DNA from: Klebsormidium nitens
Lineage: Eukaryota; Streptophyta; Klebsormidiophyceae; Klebsormidiales; Klebsormidiaceae
Direction: 5' to 3'
DNA: 64,000 bases
Assembly: GCA_000708835.1 (NCBI GenBank)
Contig: DF237059.1
Coordinates: 67,588 to 131,587, forward strand
Of the stretch, positions 28,369 through 38,775 are shown piece by piece; within the stretch, counting starts at the first letter, position 1; every line of letters starts with the position of its first letter. The notes beneath the pieces were generated by a model, which worked only from the letters and a program-made list of their open reading frames with translations, made no database searches and was not told where the DNA came from. The translations under genes were made by a program, and so were the position numbers.

Positions 28369-30386
28369 ATGGCGACTGCAATCTCCACCTGGAACATCCT
28401 GCCGACCTTCCATGCTCTCGGGGCTGCTGTTCTTCTCATTTTGGTTCATTCTGCAGAGGCCCAGACGATCTTGTCGACAATCGACTACAGTAAGTAAACC
28501 GACTAGTCTTGATTGAGACGATTCATTGTGATATTCTTGAAATCACTCACTTATCCAATCGGTCTTTCTGCTGACGTTGCAACTTCTACAACGACGAGCC
28601 TCAGTGAAAGCTCGACACATATGAGAAGTCGACTAGCTTCTGATTGGCGAGCTTGGCAATCTCTGACGACACGCGTCTGATAATGCAGGTCCGCAGCAAG
28701 TGTCGACTAGCGGAAGCACCGTTGCTATCAGAATGGACAAGAGCGGGGGAGCCAGAGTCCGGACGTCAAAGCAGTATTCTTACGGCACGTTCTCTGCTAA
28801 CATCAAGTGTCCTGCTGGTAAGCACCAGATGCACTTCAGTCTTAGTTCCAGGATCACTTCTCAATGCAGCAGTCAATGTGCTAAGCTTGAAGCAAACCTT
28901 TCCAAGGTTTCAATCTTTCCTTAGACCTTGAGTTGACGTCTTACTGCCGTCCTCACTTCTTTTTGCAAACTCTAAGGAATTACAAATCCATTCTAACTGA
29001 GTTCATTCTTTTGATTTGCAGGGGACATTAGCGGATTTGTGCCTGCCTTCTATACAAGCTCCCTCGAGGGAAGTGGCAACCAGGTGCACAAATTAGTCTT
29101 TCCGTACCAATACATGAAAGCACCTTGCTTGCGTTCAGAAGGGCTTCAAGGCTGCAGAGATGACCAGCTTTTCCGCAAACTGCAATGAGTATGAGGATCA
29201 TCTAGTTCAGTATCGCTGCGAAGGGATCATTTCCGATGACGATGTTGGACTCGTAGAAAACGTTTGCAAATCGCTAGTTCTAACCCTGCTCTTCTTACAG
29301 GACGAGATTGATGTCGAGTTCCTCGGGAAGAACAAGGGGGCCATTCAGACAAACTACTACGTGAATGGTCAGGTGTGAAAATTCAGTGTCATGTCTCTTA
29401 TGAATTGTAGTAGAAACTGTTGTCCTCATATGAAAAGAGTAACCTGATCTTGCTCAGTCGTCGAAATACAGCTGATTCGTGGAGATGAGGGTTATCAACT
29501 CTCTGTTTGGACCTGAATTGAATCTTGCTCACTGACAAGCTTTCGTCGATTGTAGGGCGGACGTGAGCAGATGATCTCCCTTGGCTTTGACTGCTCCTCT
29601 GCTTTCCACAAGTATACAATCCAGTGGACGAGCTCAAGCATCAAGTGAGTAGCCTGAATTGTGGACGAGTGATGAAAAAGAGGTTTTTTCAGACCCAAGT
29701 AAGTTGAGTTGAAATCCTCAGCAGCTTTGCTATTGAGACTGATGCTGGGACCATGAACTTTGAAAAAGTCTAGATTGACGTCATCTAATCACCTCTCAGA
29801 ATGAATGATCGTCACTGGATGCAATTAATCATCGATATCGTTTCTCCTTACGATTTCCATAGAGGCTGGATTGAAGTGAACCAGACGAGACTGGTCTCTA
29901 CTTGCTTCTCTGATGGCTCTTCTCCTGGTTCCTTGAAGGCTCACTTCATGTGACCTCTTTTTGCAGATGGTTCGTCGACGATAAGCTTGTACGAACTGCA
30001 ACCAACGACGGCAGCTCACCATATCCTACCAAGCCTAGCTACTTGTGAGTTTACTCATCAGTCTCATCCAAGCCGTCACTTCAAGATTGAGCAATCATTT
30101 CTCTAGTGTATGTAAAATCTTCATCAGCTTTTCCTACGCCTGGTAGCAAAGCAGGTCAACAGATCACCGATAGACTCGGTTGCTTTATTGGTCTACATGA
30201 TTAATAGTCAACCCCTCAATGTAAGGAATTTGTTGTTCTGATTGGGTGCTAAGCACTTGCGTTTTTCGATCCAGGTATGCTTCAATTTGGGACGCATCTA
30301 GTGTGAACGGAGGAGCCTGGGCTGGAACAGCGACCTACGCGAATGCCCCGTACTCTTTCCAACTGCAAGGGATCTCCGCTTCTTAA
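28369..30386 (+). CDS. Secreted GH16 family glycosyl hydrolase/transglycosylase, XTH-related (copy A)
   Basis: Seven exons (28369-28489, 28689-28817, 29022-29083, 29301-29372, 29556-29644, 29967-30044, 30275-30386) encode 220 residues. The N-terminus has a hydrophobic signal peptide (LGAAVLLILVHSAEA) ending near residue 31. The jelly-roll markers YSYGTFSANIKCPA and SGFVPAFYTSS precede the catalytic motif DEIDVEFLG, which matches the xyloglucan endotransglucosylase type (nucleophile and acid/base glutamates plus the assisting aspartate). FHKYTIQW, KWFVDDKLVRT and YASIWDAS follow. The protein is shorter than land-plant XTHs (about 290 residues) and lacks an obvious cysteine-rich XTH C-terminal extension, so I place it as an XTH-like GH16 acting on wall polysaccharides; substrate is unproven. 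A close paralogue lies inverted at 56952-58812. Confidence 0.93.
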
Positions 30387-32193
30387 GCTTCTATAGACAG
30401 AAAGGCAGACCTGCTATTACCACAGAGGTTGGAAACTCGGTGTCATTTGAGAGGCTAGCGTAGAGTTGCAGATTGAGTTGCGGAGTAATGTTTCTGACGA
30501 GAAACGACAGAGTCACTTAGCAAACCTACTGCCATCAAAGAATAACTCGTTCTTTGATGCGAAGATTGTCATAAAAGTCGCATGAGCAAGACCTTGAGTA
30601 AGTTAAATCTGACCAAACAGAGCATTCCTATCATTAATCCTCAGTTCATGAGACGGTAAAGTTGGTGAGAACATCACATGCCCAGTCTTAGTACATGACT
30701 GTATATCCACCGACTCTCATACCGATAAAAGGCGTGAAACGTCTGCCAATTGTATTTTCGTTTGGAAGGTTTCGAGTGCCGTTGCGATGCAAGTATGTCT
30801 GGTTGATCCATCGCGTGCATGACGACTTAGGGGGAAAAAAGTGAAATGCACATACGATCCATTAAGCAGTGATCTTGATCGCTTAATTTTAATTCAATGC
30901 TTTCACACTTCTAGTGACTTTTTCAACGTGCAGATGCATTTATAATTTCCCGGCCGTTCGAATTGCGGGCGATGGCATTCATATCCTACCGGCCGTCCTG
31001 TGCTGCAACCCAACGTGCGCCAGGTTAGCGCATCATGACATATATGGTGTTTTCGAGTTTGATTAGGCCTTGCATGAAACATAAGTTTAGTTGCGCGCTC
31101 ATAAATTAGATACCTCTAAAGATATGTTGCCCTGTATACTGGAAGTGATCTGATAGCTTTTCAATGCAGCTGCTCACGCTGATGCGTGCTAATCCAGTGG
31201 AGCGAGCATGATGACCGACGTGCACGTAACGAATTGAGTGCATGGGAGATTGAGTGCATGAGCTACAGCCCGTCGTCCTTTTCCGCGGTTGGTGATTCTA
31301 AGTTCGTTTCCGATCCCCATGCTCTCTGGGTTGCAAAGAATGAATGAACCATCGTGATCGTGGTCAGGCCGCTCCCGATTGCCGCGCGGTGCATGGCGTC
31401 AAGTGTGAGTGACATGGGGGCCCATCCTGTGCCCACCGACGCAGGCAGAATCCGTTCTACAGTAGAGGCTGTTCAGATATATTAGTAAGATTCATATCCT
31501 AACATGCAATATCGGCTTAGTCCAATCCCGGAAGGTCTGCATGGCCGTGAGTCGTGCGGGCTAGGCGAAATCAGTGACTTATCTGAGGAGATATAAGACA
31601 ATTTGCTTGCGCACCTCATGTGTCAGCACGAGCGCCATGACTCAGAAAGCAGGCACAAGAACACCCGGTCCTCTTGACGTCTTCAAGCTACCCAGCCCGC
31701 AAATTCTCCGCCAACATTATATCCTGTAGCCTGACAATCTAGAACGGATTTTTGCCCGTCTGTTTGCGTGCAGCAATTGACTAACGTTCTCGCACCTTCC
31801 TCAGATAAAAGGCAAGTCACCTCTGATTTTTGCCACAACGGTCAAAATTGGTCTGCCTTTCATACTCCTTTTCGCGGCAGACTTGTCTTGATCCCGACAG
31901 ATTGGCTCTCCTCGCAGCAGCCTCCGCCTCTTGCGTCTAACCCATCCCTCGTCGGGCGCAGCCAGGGTTGGCCGTCTTTCCGGTTTCCCCTCACTGCTCT
32001 GATCTCTGGAGCCGCTTCCCTAATGCCTCCTGGTTCAAATTGTTGAGAAGCTCGATGGCGGGGCCGACTTTCTCTGCCTGCAACGCATTTCAAAAAACGA
32101 AATGCTTGAGGCTTTGCCGATGTACACAGGGCCATGTCTAGCCGACGAGTCTCTCTGTCCGGACGGCAGGAGTTCCTGGTGCAAGAGATCAGG
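30387..32193. other. Intergenic region downstream of GH16 copy A
   Basis: About 1.8 kb with no recognisable gene on either strand. It is AT-rich between 30.5 and 31.2 kb. No clear mobile-element ends were seen. Confidence 0.5.
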
Positions 32194-32709
32194 CTAATTT
32201 CTGTCTCCAGATGAGGAAAGAGTGTTACTTTGTGAGTACACGTCGCGCTTGGTCGTCTCGGAAGCTTGGAAGGCACACGCAAAGGGCTCAAAACGAAGCG
32301 GCGTAGAAAGGTGCCTGGCAAAGCTCGGGCCCCTTAACCTCGCACCCAGAATGTTGTTTTCGACGGATGGGTCGATGGTTCCCACAAAGGCCTCGAATTT
32401 GATGAACCGTCGGCTTCCGCAAGTTTTGCACCCAATGAACTGCAGACTGGCCGTGCAACATCTTGGGTGCGAGTTTAAGGTGCCCGACAAGGGCCGGCTG
32501 CGTATCGCTGGCGGGTTCACGGCGACGGTATACTCAAAACTGCCCACCAGGCATGCCCACCGCAGAACAATAATGAGGGGGAAGAACCGAGCAGATTCGA
32601 ATGCTCCAGCATCTTTTCCTCTCTTAACAGGAGCGTCGCTGAAACTCAACGAAGTTCTCCTGCACTTCGTGCAGCGAGAAGAGGCAACTCTCGAAGTATG
32701 CACATGCAT
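32194..32709 (-). CDS. Possible small zinc-ribbon protein (Mis18/Yippee-like spacing), uncertain
   Basis: An open frame of 171 residues starts MHVHTSRVASSRCTKC. It has two CxxC knuckles, CTKC near residue 13 and CKTC near residue 94, each followed by protein-like sequence (RRTSLSFSDA; GSRRFIKFEAFVGTIDPS). Paired CxxC motifs separated by a beta-rich region are known from the Yippee/Mis18 fold, and the text after the second knuckle is reminiscent of it, but this is a pattern guess. The start lies only 47 bp beyond the donor of the recombinase exon with the catalytic tyrosine. A phase-compatible splice into this frame was not found, so it would be a separate intronless gene. The opposite strand is also open for about 165 codons (32222-32719), so chance cannot be excluded. 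Confidence 0.3.
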   Translation of the reverse strand: MHVHTSRVASSRCTKCRRTSLSFSDAPVKRGKDAGAFESARFFPLIIVLRWACLVGSFEYTVAVNPPAIRSRPLSGTLNSHPRCCTASLQFIGCKTCGSRRFIKFEAFVGTIDPSVENNILGARLRGPSFARHLSTPLRFEPFACAFQASETTKRDVYSQSNTLSSSGDRN

Positions 32710-35700
32710 TGGGACGTGACCAACGCGCCATCGGAATATAAGCGGGAGTGCTTACCATAGTCCGCCTGTCATACGTGGACCGCTGCATCTCGACGCTGTG
32801 ACCCATGTAGATGGCGAGCGCCTCGAGCTCGCGCTCGGACGCACCCGTGCCGCGCAGGTGCGTCACCACAGAGTCGCGAACTAGGTGCGGATTAGTTTTC
32901 TTCCCGGTGATCCTGCACAGCCCACACAAACGATCATTATCCGGCTCGGATAATTTGTGCAGACAAGTCTTCCTTCCTTTCCTGATGTTGCTGGCCAGGA
33001 TGAGCGTCTGTTACTGCGGCCCTTCATGAATCCTCTTTGGTCAAAGACGAGGTCATACGTGCTCACACCAGGAAGGGCGGATTTCCTGATCTGCGGGGCC
33101 TCTGGGGGCTTATACCGATACCAGGACCTGCCTTCATGTTCTATCTGATCCTATCTCCCTTGCGTTCAAGACCGTCTTAGTGCGTTTCGAGGCAAGGGGC
33201 AGGGTCGCGTAATGGATCGGCTGAATCTCGTGAAAAGTAGTTGTTTTGCAATTCAAAAACCATGAATCCTGCGTGCCCCTTACCGGTATGCCGTCGTGTA
33301 GAACAGTTTGTACACGTCTGTCTCCTTGAGCGGCTTCCCGTTCTTGGTCGAGAACAGGAACTCGTGCTGCGGGTTCAGGTGGGCCCGCCACGTGTCCATG
33401 AACGCTTCCAGCTCGGGGTAAAGCTCCGAGGAGACGGCCAGCGCGGGCCGGACGCCATATGCGCGCCCGGTTTTGTAGTCGTCCGGACCGTGCCGGATGA
33501 CCCACCTGGAGCAGACACGTGGAATGAGACACTTCGTACTAGATACGGATCTCTGCCTTTGCTGCTATTCATCCATTATCTGTCGTGATGGTTGTGTTCC
33601 TGCGATTTTGGGCGCGCCCGGTCTTGTAGCTGTCCGGACGGTGCCGGATGACCCACCTGGAGAAGATACGTCCATCGAAACACTTCTGGAGGGAAATTCT
33701 GCCGTATTCTCCCTCGTCTCTTTCTAGATTTGTAATTTTTGTTTTAGAGTCGTCCGGACCATGCCGGATAACCCATCTGGAATAGAGACTTGGCTTCAGA
33801 CGATGCTAAATGGAGGTTTCCTAGGTTGCTGTTCCTGGCCTCTAGGCAGAACTGTTACTTGTGGACTTGCTATACTTTGGCGCGCCCGATTAATGCTCAT
33901 CCGGACCGTGCCGGATTAGCCACCTGAAGCAAACACGTCTCTTCAGACACTCCAAGTGGAGCTTTTTGTCACCAGCCTTTGTTCGAGCGTCGTGAGCTGA
34001 ATCAAGGACTCCTTGTTGCGGCTCCTAAAGCATGAAAAACCTTTAAGCACCCACACTCAGCACGTCAAGTCGGAAAAGCAGAATCATGAGATGAGTGTTT
34101 TAGAATCAGAGAAGTAAGCAGCACAAAAGCAACAGCGTAAACTTGAAGCGATTCAAAGCATCCTCTTGGCGATGGCGGTCTTTGCCGCAGGGCAGAGAAC
34201 GCGGCAACGAAACGCAGTTTGCATGACGAGTAACAGAACAAACACAGTATTGATCCAAGCTCGTTCATGAAAATAGCCGGCTCCAGTCCGGAGGCACAAA
34301 CGTGCAGAACAAGAGAGGAACAGGGTTAGAGTACGAACGGCGGGCGCACTCTCACCGGGCCCCTTCCTGGGTAAACGTCAGGTCAAAGGAAACCTCTTGG
34401 CGACAGAGTCTCTGCTCCGGAGGCGAGAACGCGGAGGATCAATCGACAACTAGGTGCGGAGCGAACTAACGACGACGGCCGGCGTATTCTCACCGGTCCG
34501 CTTCCTTGAAGAGCGTCCGTGTAGGAAGAAACCTCTTAGCAAAAGCAGTCACTGCTCCAAGAAGAGGCGAGAACGCGGGGAGTGAAACGAACAACTAGGG
34601 GTGGAAAATGCAAAGCACAACTAGAGTGGGCGCATTCTCGCCTGTCCCCTTCCTTGAAGAGCGTCCCGTCGAAAGAAACCTTTTCACGAAATCCGTCTTA
34701 ACTCCGGAGGCGCGAGAATGCGTAACATCAAACGAACAATAGGGGGCGAAAGTACAGAGCACGACTAGAGCGGGCGCATTCTCACCTGTCCCCTTCCTTG
34801 AAGAGCGTCCGGTCAGGAAGCGACTTGGCGACAGCAGTCACTACTCCGGAGGCGCAAGAATGCGCAAGATAAAACGAACGACAGGGGGGGAACAAAGTAC
34901 AAAGCAAAAGTACAGCGGGCGCATTCTCACCGGTCCGCTTCTTTGAAGAGCGTCCCGCGGAATGAAACCTCTTGGCGACGGCAGTCTCATTCCGGAGCGA
35001 GAACGCGGAGAATCAAACGAACAACTAGGGGTTGAGAGCACAAAGCACAACTAGGGCGGGTGCACTCTCACCGGTCCCCTTCCTTGAAGAGCGTCCGGCC
35101 GACCTGCAGCTCCCGGAGCGTCCGCTGGCGGTCCGGGATGCACGACAGGATGGCGAAGATCAGGTACCGCTGCAGGGACCACGCGACGGCGGACGGCGGG
35201 CGCAGCCGCCCGTTGGGGTCGCGGCCGGCGCACTCGAGCTTCAGCTCCTGAAGGCAACCTTTTGTGGAGGTGATTTGATCGGTGTTGATAGATCTGATAG
35301 ACAACGTATGGTACATGAATGCATGGTACACGATTGGGTGACCCGCTTTGAGCAGGAGAGAGACGGTGTGTTACTGGAGCAGATCTTGTGGTTGCGGCAG
35401 AGGTTGTGTGTCGAGCTTCAGCTCCTGAGGGAGCAGGGGCAACGATTTTAAGTCGATCAATCGCCATCTTTCGTTTGTGAACCAGAAGGGAGCAGAAGTG
35501 TGGTGGCCGGATGAAAGAGTCAGTGGTTATCTGTTGCTGGTGGCAGGAGATGGAGCAGAACTTGTAGTGACCGGGTGATCGAGCGAGTGGTTTTGGTTAC
35601 TTGGAAAAAGACATGGAGCAGGTCCTTTTCGCCAGCAATTTGGAGCGCATAAATCAGCGTGCAGGATCGCATAAGTCAGCACGCAGGATCGCAATAGTCA

Positions 35701-37877
35701 GTGCGTAGAATCGTAAGAGTCAGCGCGTAGGCCAGCTTCATTCATGCGCTTATACGCTCTTCGACGCACGCAATGAGCGACAATGTAAGCCGCCTTAAAA
35801 TGCACAAAGACCAGGTATTCCGGCCAGACAAGCCCCTTCTTCGTCCAGAGAAGTACGAGAAGAACCGCCTAATAGAGCCATAAGAAACCGCATAGGCTTG
35901 AATGTTCATACCCCCTCTGAAGCAGGCATTAAGCGGACGGTATAAGCCGGCCCACCTGCACGACGTTCAGGTCACCGGGCCACTCAAGCGTGCAACAAGA
36001 AAAGCGCTTAACCGAACTCATAAGACAGCGCTCAGGAAGGCTTTGTACAAGCGCCTGTACGCTCAAAGCACGCAATAAGCGGACGGTATAAGCCGCAATC
36101 AGCGGACGGTATAAGCCAGCCCACCTGCACAACGGCCAGATACTCGGGCCAGCTGAGCCACTTGAGCGTCTCGTCGGACGAGCGCGGCGCGATCTTTGCC
36201 TCGCGCCGTGACTCGTTGGCCAGCTTGCGGTACTCGCGCACGACCATTAGGTCGCCGTAAGCTTTCTCGCCCTCCGATGGCTGGGCCTGCGCACGTGTTC
36301 GGTGGGTTTAGTCGGGGTTTAGGGTGCGTTTGGGCGGGGTTAGTCGGGGTTCAGCGTTAAGGCGCTTCCTGAAGAACTCAACTGCTCGTACACAGACGAT
36401 TGAAGGCACAAGGTCATTACTTGCCACGTGCCGATGAAGATCTGCTGACGGAACGACATTAATGCATAAGGCCACCGCAAGGACCTCTATATATCTATCG
36501 GCTGTCGATAGATATATAGACAGCTCGGCTATAGGGCTCCTTTACTCCGCCTTGCATCCGAGCATGTTATCAAATATGCGACATTTTGCTAAGCTTGAAA
36601 ACTTGTCTACTCACACTTGGCTCCTATACTGTACTTTCGGAAGGTAGCTCTGAAGAGTGCAAATATTTTGGACTTTTGACATCCTGGATTGCCATAGCTT
36701 GACTCGAACTTGACAATGACGCTTTCGTGGTTGATGACGTCTCAACAACTCTTATACTTTCTAAGACGAATTTCTGCAAAGCTGCATCGAGATCGTACCT
36801 TCGACTCCGCGTGGAACAAAAACATCGCGAGCCGCATCAGGCTCCGCGCGACGAGCCCCTCCGTCTGCCGGGTGATGCCCCGCTCGCGCAGCAGCCACAT
36901 GACGTAATCAAACCCGACCTGCACGCCCGCTCGCTCGTGCGACGGAACGAGAGAAGGCAATCGCAAGTCGGTCAGGGGGATCCCCCTCTCGTAGTGCAGC
37001 CAACCGAGCGCCCCTCGTATGTGGTCCAAGTATTTCCTGGGGGGAGAGACGAGCCGGTTTAGCGTTTCCCCAGTACACTTTGTAACAGGCGAACGGAACC
37101 GCAGCTCGAACAGGAGATTTCCCTCTCGTATTGCAACCAGCCGTGGTTCGAGGACACTTTCTTTTCCCTTCTTTGGGGGAAGAAAAGAGGCAGTACTGAG
37201 GCCCACCGTTGTGATTCTGAAGATATCTGGACATTTTCGAACGAACGGAGGATGTTGGCCCAATCGAAGCTGGTAAATCGGAACGAGTTGATATCCTCTT
37301 GGAAGGAAAAGAAGGTCCGAGCGGCCCCAATACATACTCTCTGACAAGGAAGAAGAGCTCTATGCAGGGACTATTGCTTGCTGAGATGCCTTTGCGCAAG
37401 AAGTGAGAGGGCCGTCCGGCACCGACCAAGAAACGTTCGGCTACCTGCTTGCACCGCTGAGTTCGTATGCAACGACAGAGATGGACTACGCAACCGTGAA
37501 GGGGCCAAACTACCGTGCAACAAGTTTCCGAACTGTGAGAGCAGGCGTTTCAATGGAACCTTAGCATCTGCGGATGCTGGAGGAGCTTACCTGGCGGTGA
37601 CGTCAGCAATGGGCGCCATTTGCTGTCCATAGAAGCGATTCGTACAGTGGTACAGAAACGCGTCCAGCTCTTTGGTGAGCTCCGGGGAGCCTTCCCCCGG
37701 CTTGAGCCGATATGACGTCAGCCCCTCGACCTTCCGTTTCGTCACCCTAACGTCATAGCTATTGCTGTGGCCGTGCCGGCCCATGGGGGGCATGCGGCGC
37801 GACATGATGTCATTATCCACGGCGGGAGCAACGGCGGCAATCGAATCTGGAAATACTTGGTCGAAGTTAGAAACCAT
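32624..37877 (-). CDS. Tyrosine recombinase/phage-integrase-like protein with spliceosomal introns
   Basis: Six exons (37877-37591, 37036-36799, 36286-36125, 35247-35072, 33505-33284, 32912-32756) join in frame to about 414 residues. The N-terminal part (ELDAFLYHCTNRFYGQQMAPIADVTARKYLDHIRGALGWL; the first block ends at FYG) resembles the helical core-binding domain. The catalytic set is complete: Arg in RQRTLRELQ, a lysine in DDYKTGRAYG, HxxR in NPHLVRD, His in YMGHS, and the tyrosine in STYDRRT. Known relatives are integrases, Cryptons and related eukaryotic recombinases that break and rejoin DNA. The 3' end is unsure: read-through from the last exon stops at 32624 (ends FQRRSC), or a short splice could give the same end. 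The start is also open (ATG at 37877 or later, e.g. MSRRMPP). No flanking inverted repeats were seen. Several introns carry copies of their own splice junctions. Confidence 0.78.
33506..33945 (-). repeat. Acceptor-edge array in recombinase intron 4
   Basis: On the minus strand the start of exon 5 (ctccag|GTGGGTCATCCGG) is repeated upstream in the intron at exon-like starts 33656, 33776 and 33923; the true start is 33505. Spacing is 151, 120 and 147 bp. The first copy also preserves YKTGRA coding sequence before diverging and stopping. The other two are shorter and more mutated (ATGGGTTATCC, GTGGCTAATCC). All keep a CAG acceptor. Confidence 0.88.
34340..35100 (-). repeat. Donor-edge array in recombinase intron 4
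   Basis: The end of exon 4 with its donor (minus strand ...CTCTTCAAGGAAGGGGACCG, then GTGAGAGTGC) is followed in the intron by five diverged copies with exon-like ends at 34931, 34786, 34642, 34494 and 34356; the true end is 35072. Spacing is 141, 145, 144, 148 and 138 bp. Four copies keep GTGAGA-type donors; the one at 34642 has GCGAGA. About 25-30 bp of exon is copied in each unit; the rest of the unit is intronic sequence that also repeats (e.g. cctcttggcgac, aacgaacaactagggg). Confidence 0.9.
35424..35450 (-). repeat. Copy of recombinase exon 4 start with acceptor
   Basis: Minus strand ctcag|GAGCTGAAGCTCGA at 35424 repeats the true exon 4 start at 35247 (ttcag|GAGCTGAAGCTCGA), 177 bp upstream in transcription order. 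The copy diverges after about 14 exon bases. Confidence 0.82.
35640..35740. repeat. Short tandem repeat, about 28 bp x 4, in recombinase intron 3
   Basis: Units of the form (c/g)gcataa(g/a)tcagc(g/a)cg(c/t)aggat repeat with drift between 35645 and 35735. The array lies between the duplicated donor and acceptor edges of the same intron. Confidence 0.75.
35930..36125 (-). repeat. Copy of recombinase exon 3 end with donor
   Basis: The end of exon 3 (PEYLAVVQ|gtgggctggcttatacc) recurs downstream as GDLNVVQ|gtgggccggcttatacc, with exon-like ends at 36125 (true) and 35956 (copy), 169 bp apart. The adjacent intron sequence agcggacggtataagcc is also duplicated and occurs three times in this stretch. 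Confidence 0.85.
36486..36520. repeat. Perfect 15-bp inverted repeat (hairpin) in recombinase intron 2
   Basis: TCTATATATCTATCG at 36486-36500 is followed by the 5-base loop gctgt and its exact reverse complement at 36506-36520. It would fold into a strong hairpin in RNA or cruciform in DNA. No flanking direct repeats were identified. Confidence 0.9.
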
Positions 37878-38775
37878 GCTAGAAAAGGGGCATGGTTGCT
37901 TTTGGCTAACCGCTCCGAATGTCAGAAGCCTCGACGTCTTTAGAATCAGCCCCGTCTCAACGTTCGTTCCAGAACACCAATGTGCGCTGCCCTCAGGAAG
38001 GCTCGTCGTCGAAAGTAAGCTGACGACCGAAAGAAGGAAAAAGCAACTAAGTGGATCACTTCATTTGACTCCGGGTTCACTGCGGTGAGTAACGCCTGAT
38101 CAGGAAGCCTTGAAGGCTTGGTACTCCTGAAGCCTTGAAATACGAGAATACTGGGACCACGAGACGAGAAAGTGTTTGTTCGGAGACTCATTTTGATGGT
38201 CTGCATTCGAAGACTACGCTTACCAAACGCTGTACTGAACTACAACCCCTACTAAGGTCCCTTCTCTGCTTTAAGATACCCCTTTTTGGACAGGGTTTTC
38301 TTTTCCGATACCCCTTTTTGGACAGGGTTTTCTTTTCCGGCAAGGACAATGAAGATGCTAAGCAAAGCGGGAAGGAAAGGCAGTAAAACGAGCGAAAGAT
38401 TGACAAGAAAGAGCACCTGACCGCACTTTTGCGTTAATTTCGGCCAGTAGAATTACGATGACGTGGTTTCACCCGATCCCTTTTCATTCTTCAGCCCCTA
38501 CATCATCTCCTCCAGTTTACCGGCATTGGTCACAGCTTTTCTCGTCTCAGCGATATTACTTTACGAAAATCGATGGCTGAATCCTGATGCATCGACCCTA
38601 CTTCCTTGCAGAGGAACCCACCAGAGAGGCCCGCCGGTTCAGCAACCACCTTCGAAGAACCCAAGTCGGTTTCTAAGGTCGACACTGCCCCGGTGCTCGG
38701 AGCAGAGGTGGAGGCGCTCTCGCCAGATGTCGCTCGCTCCTGTAATCCATACACGCTATTCTGTCTGATATGACC
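37878..38775. other. Intergenic region between recombinase and the SAM-like gene
   Basis: Both neighbours are on the minus strand, so this holds the recombinase promoter and the neighbour's 3'UTR. A 33-bp tandem duplication occurs at 38274-38339 (gatacccctttttggacagg then gttttcttttcc, twice). A minus-strand open frame at 38530-38754 has no recognisable domain. Confidence 0.55.

Noticed and set aside
29140-29300. Extra exon in GH16 copy A encoding TSFSANCNEYED
   Set aside because: The neighbouring exons join directly in phase (GSGNQ|DEIDVEF), and copy B has no corresponding exon.
36296-36362. Telomere-like run (ttagggtg, ggggttagtcgggg)
   Set aside because: It is short, irregular and inside an intron-containing gene. 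It does not match a true telomeric repeat array.
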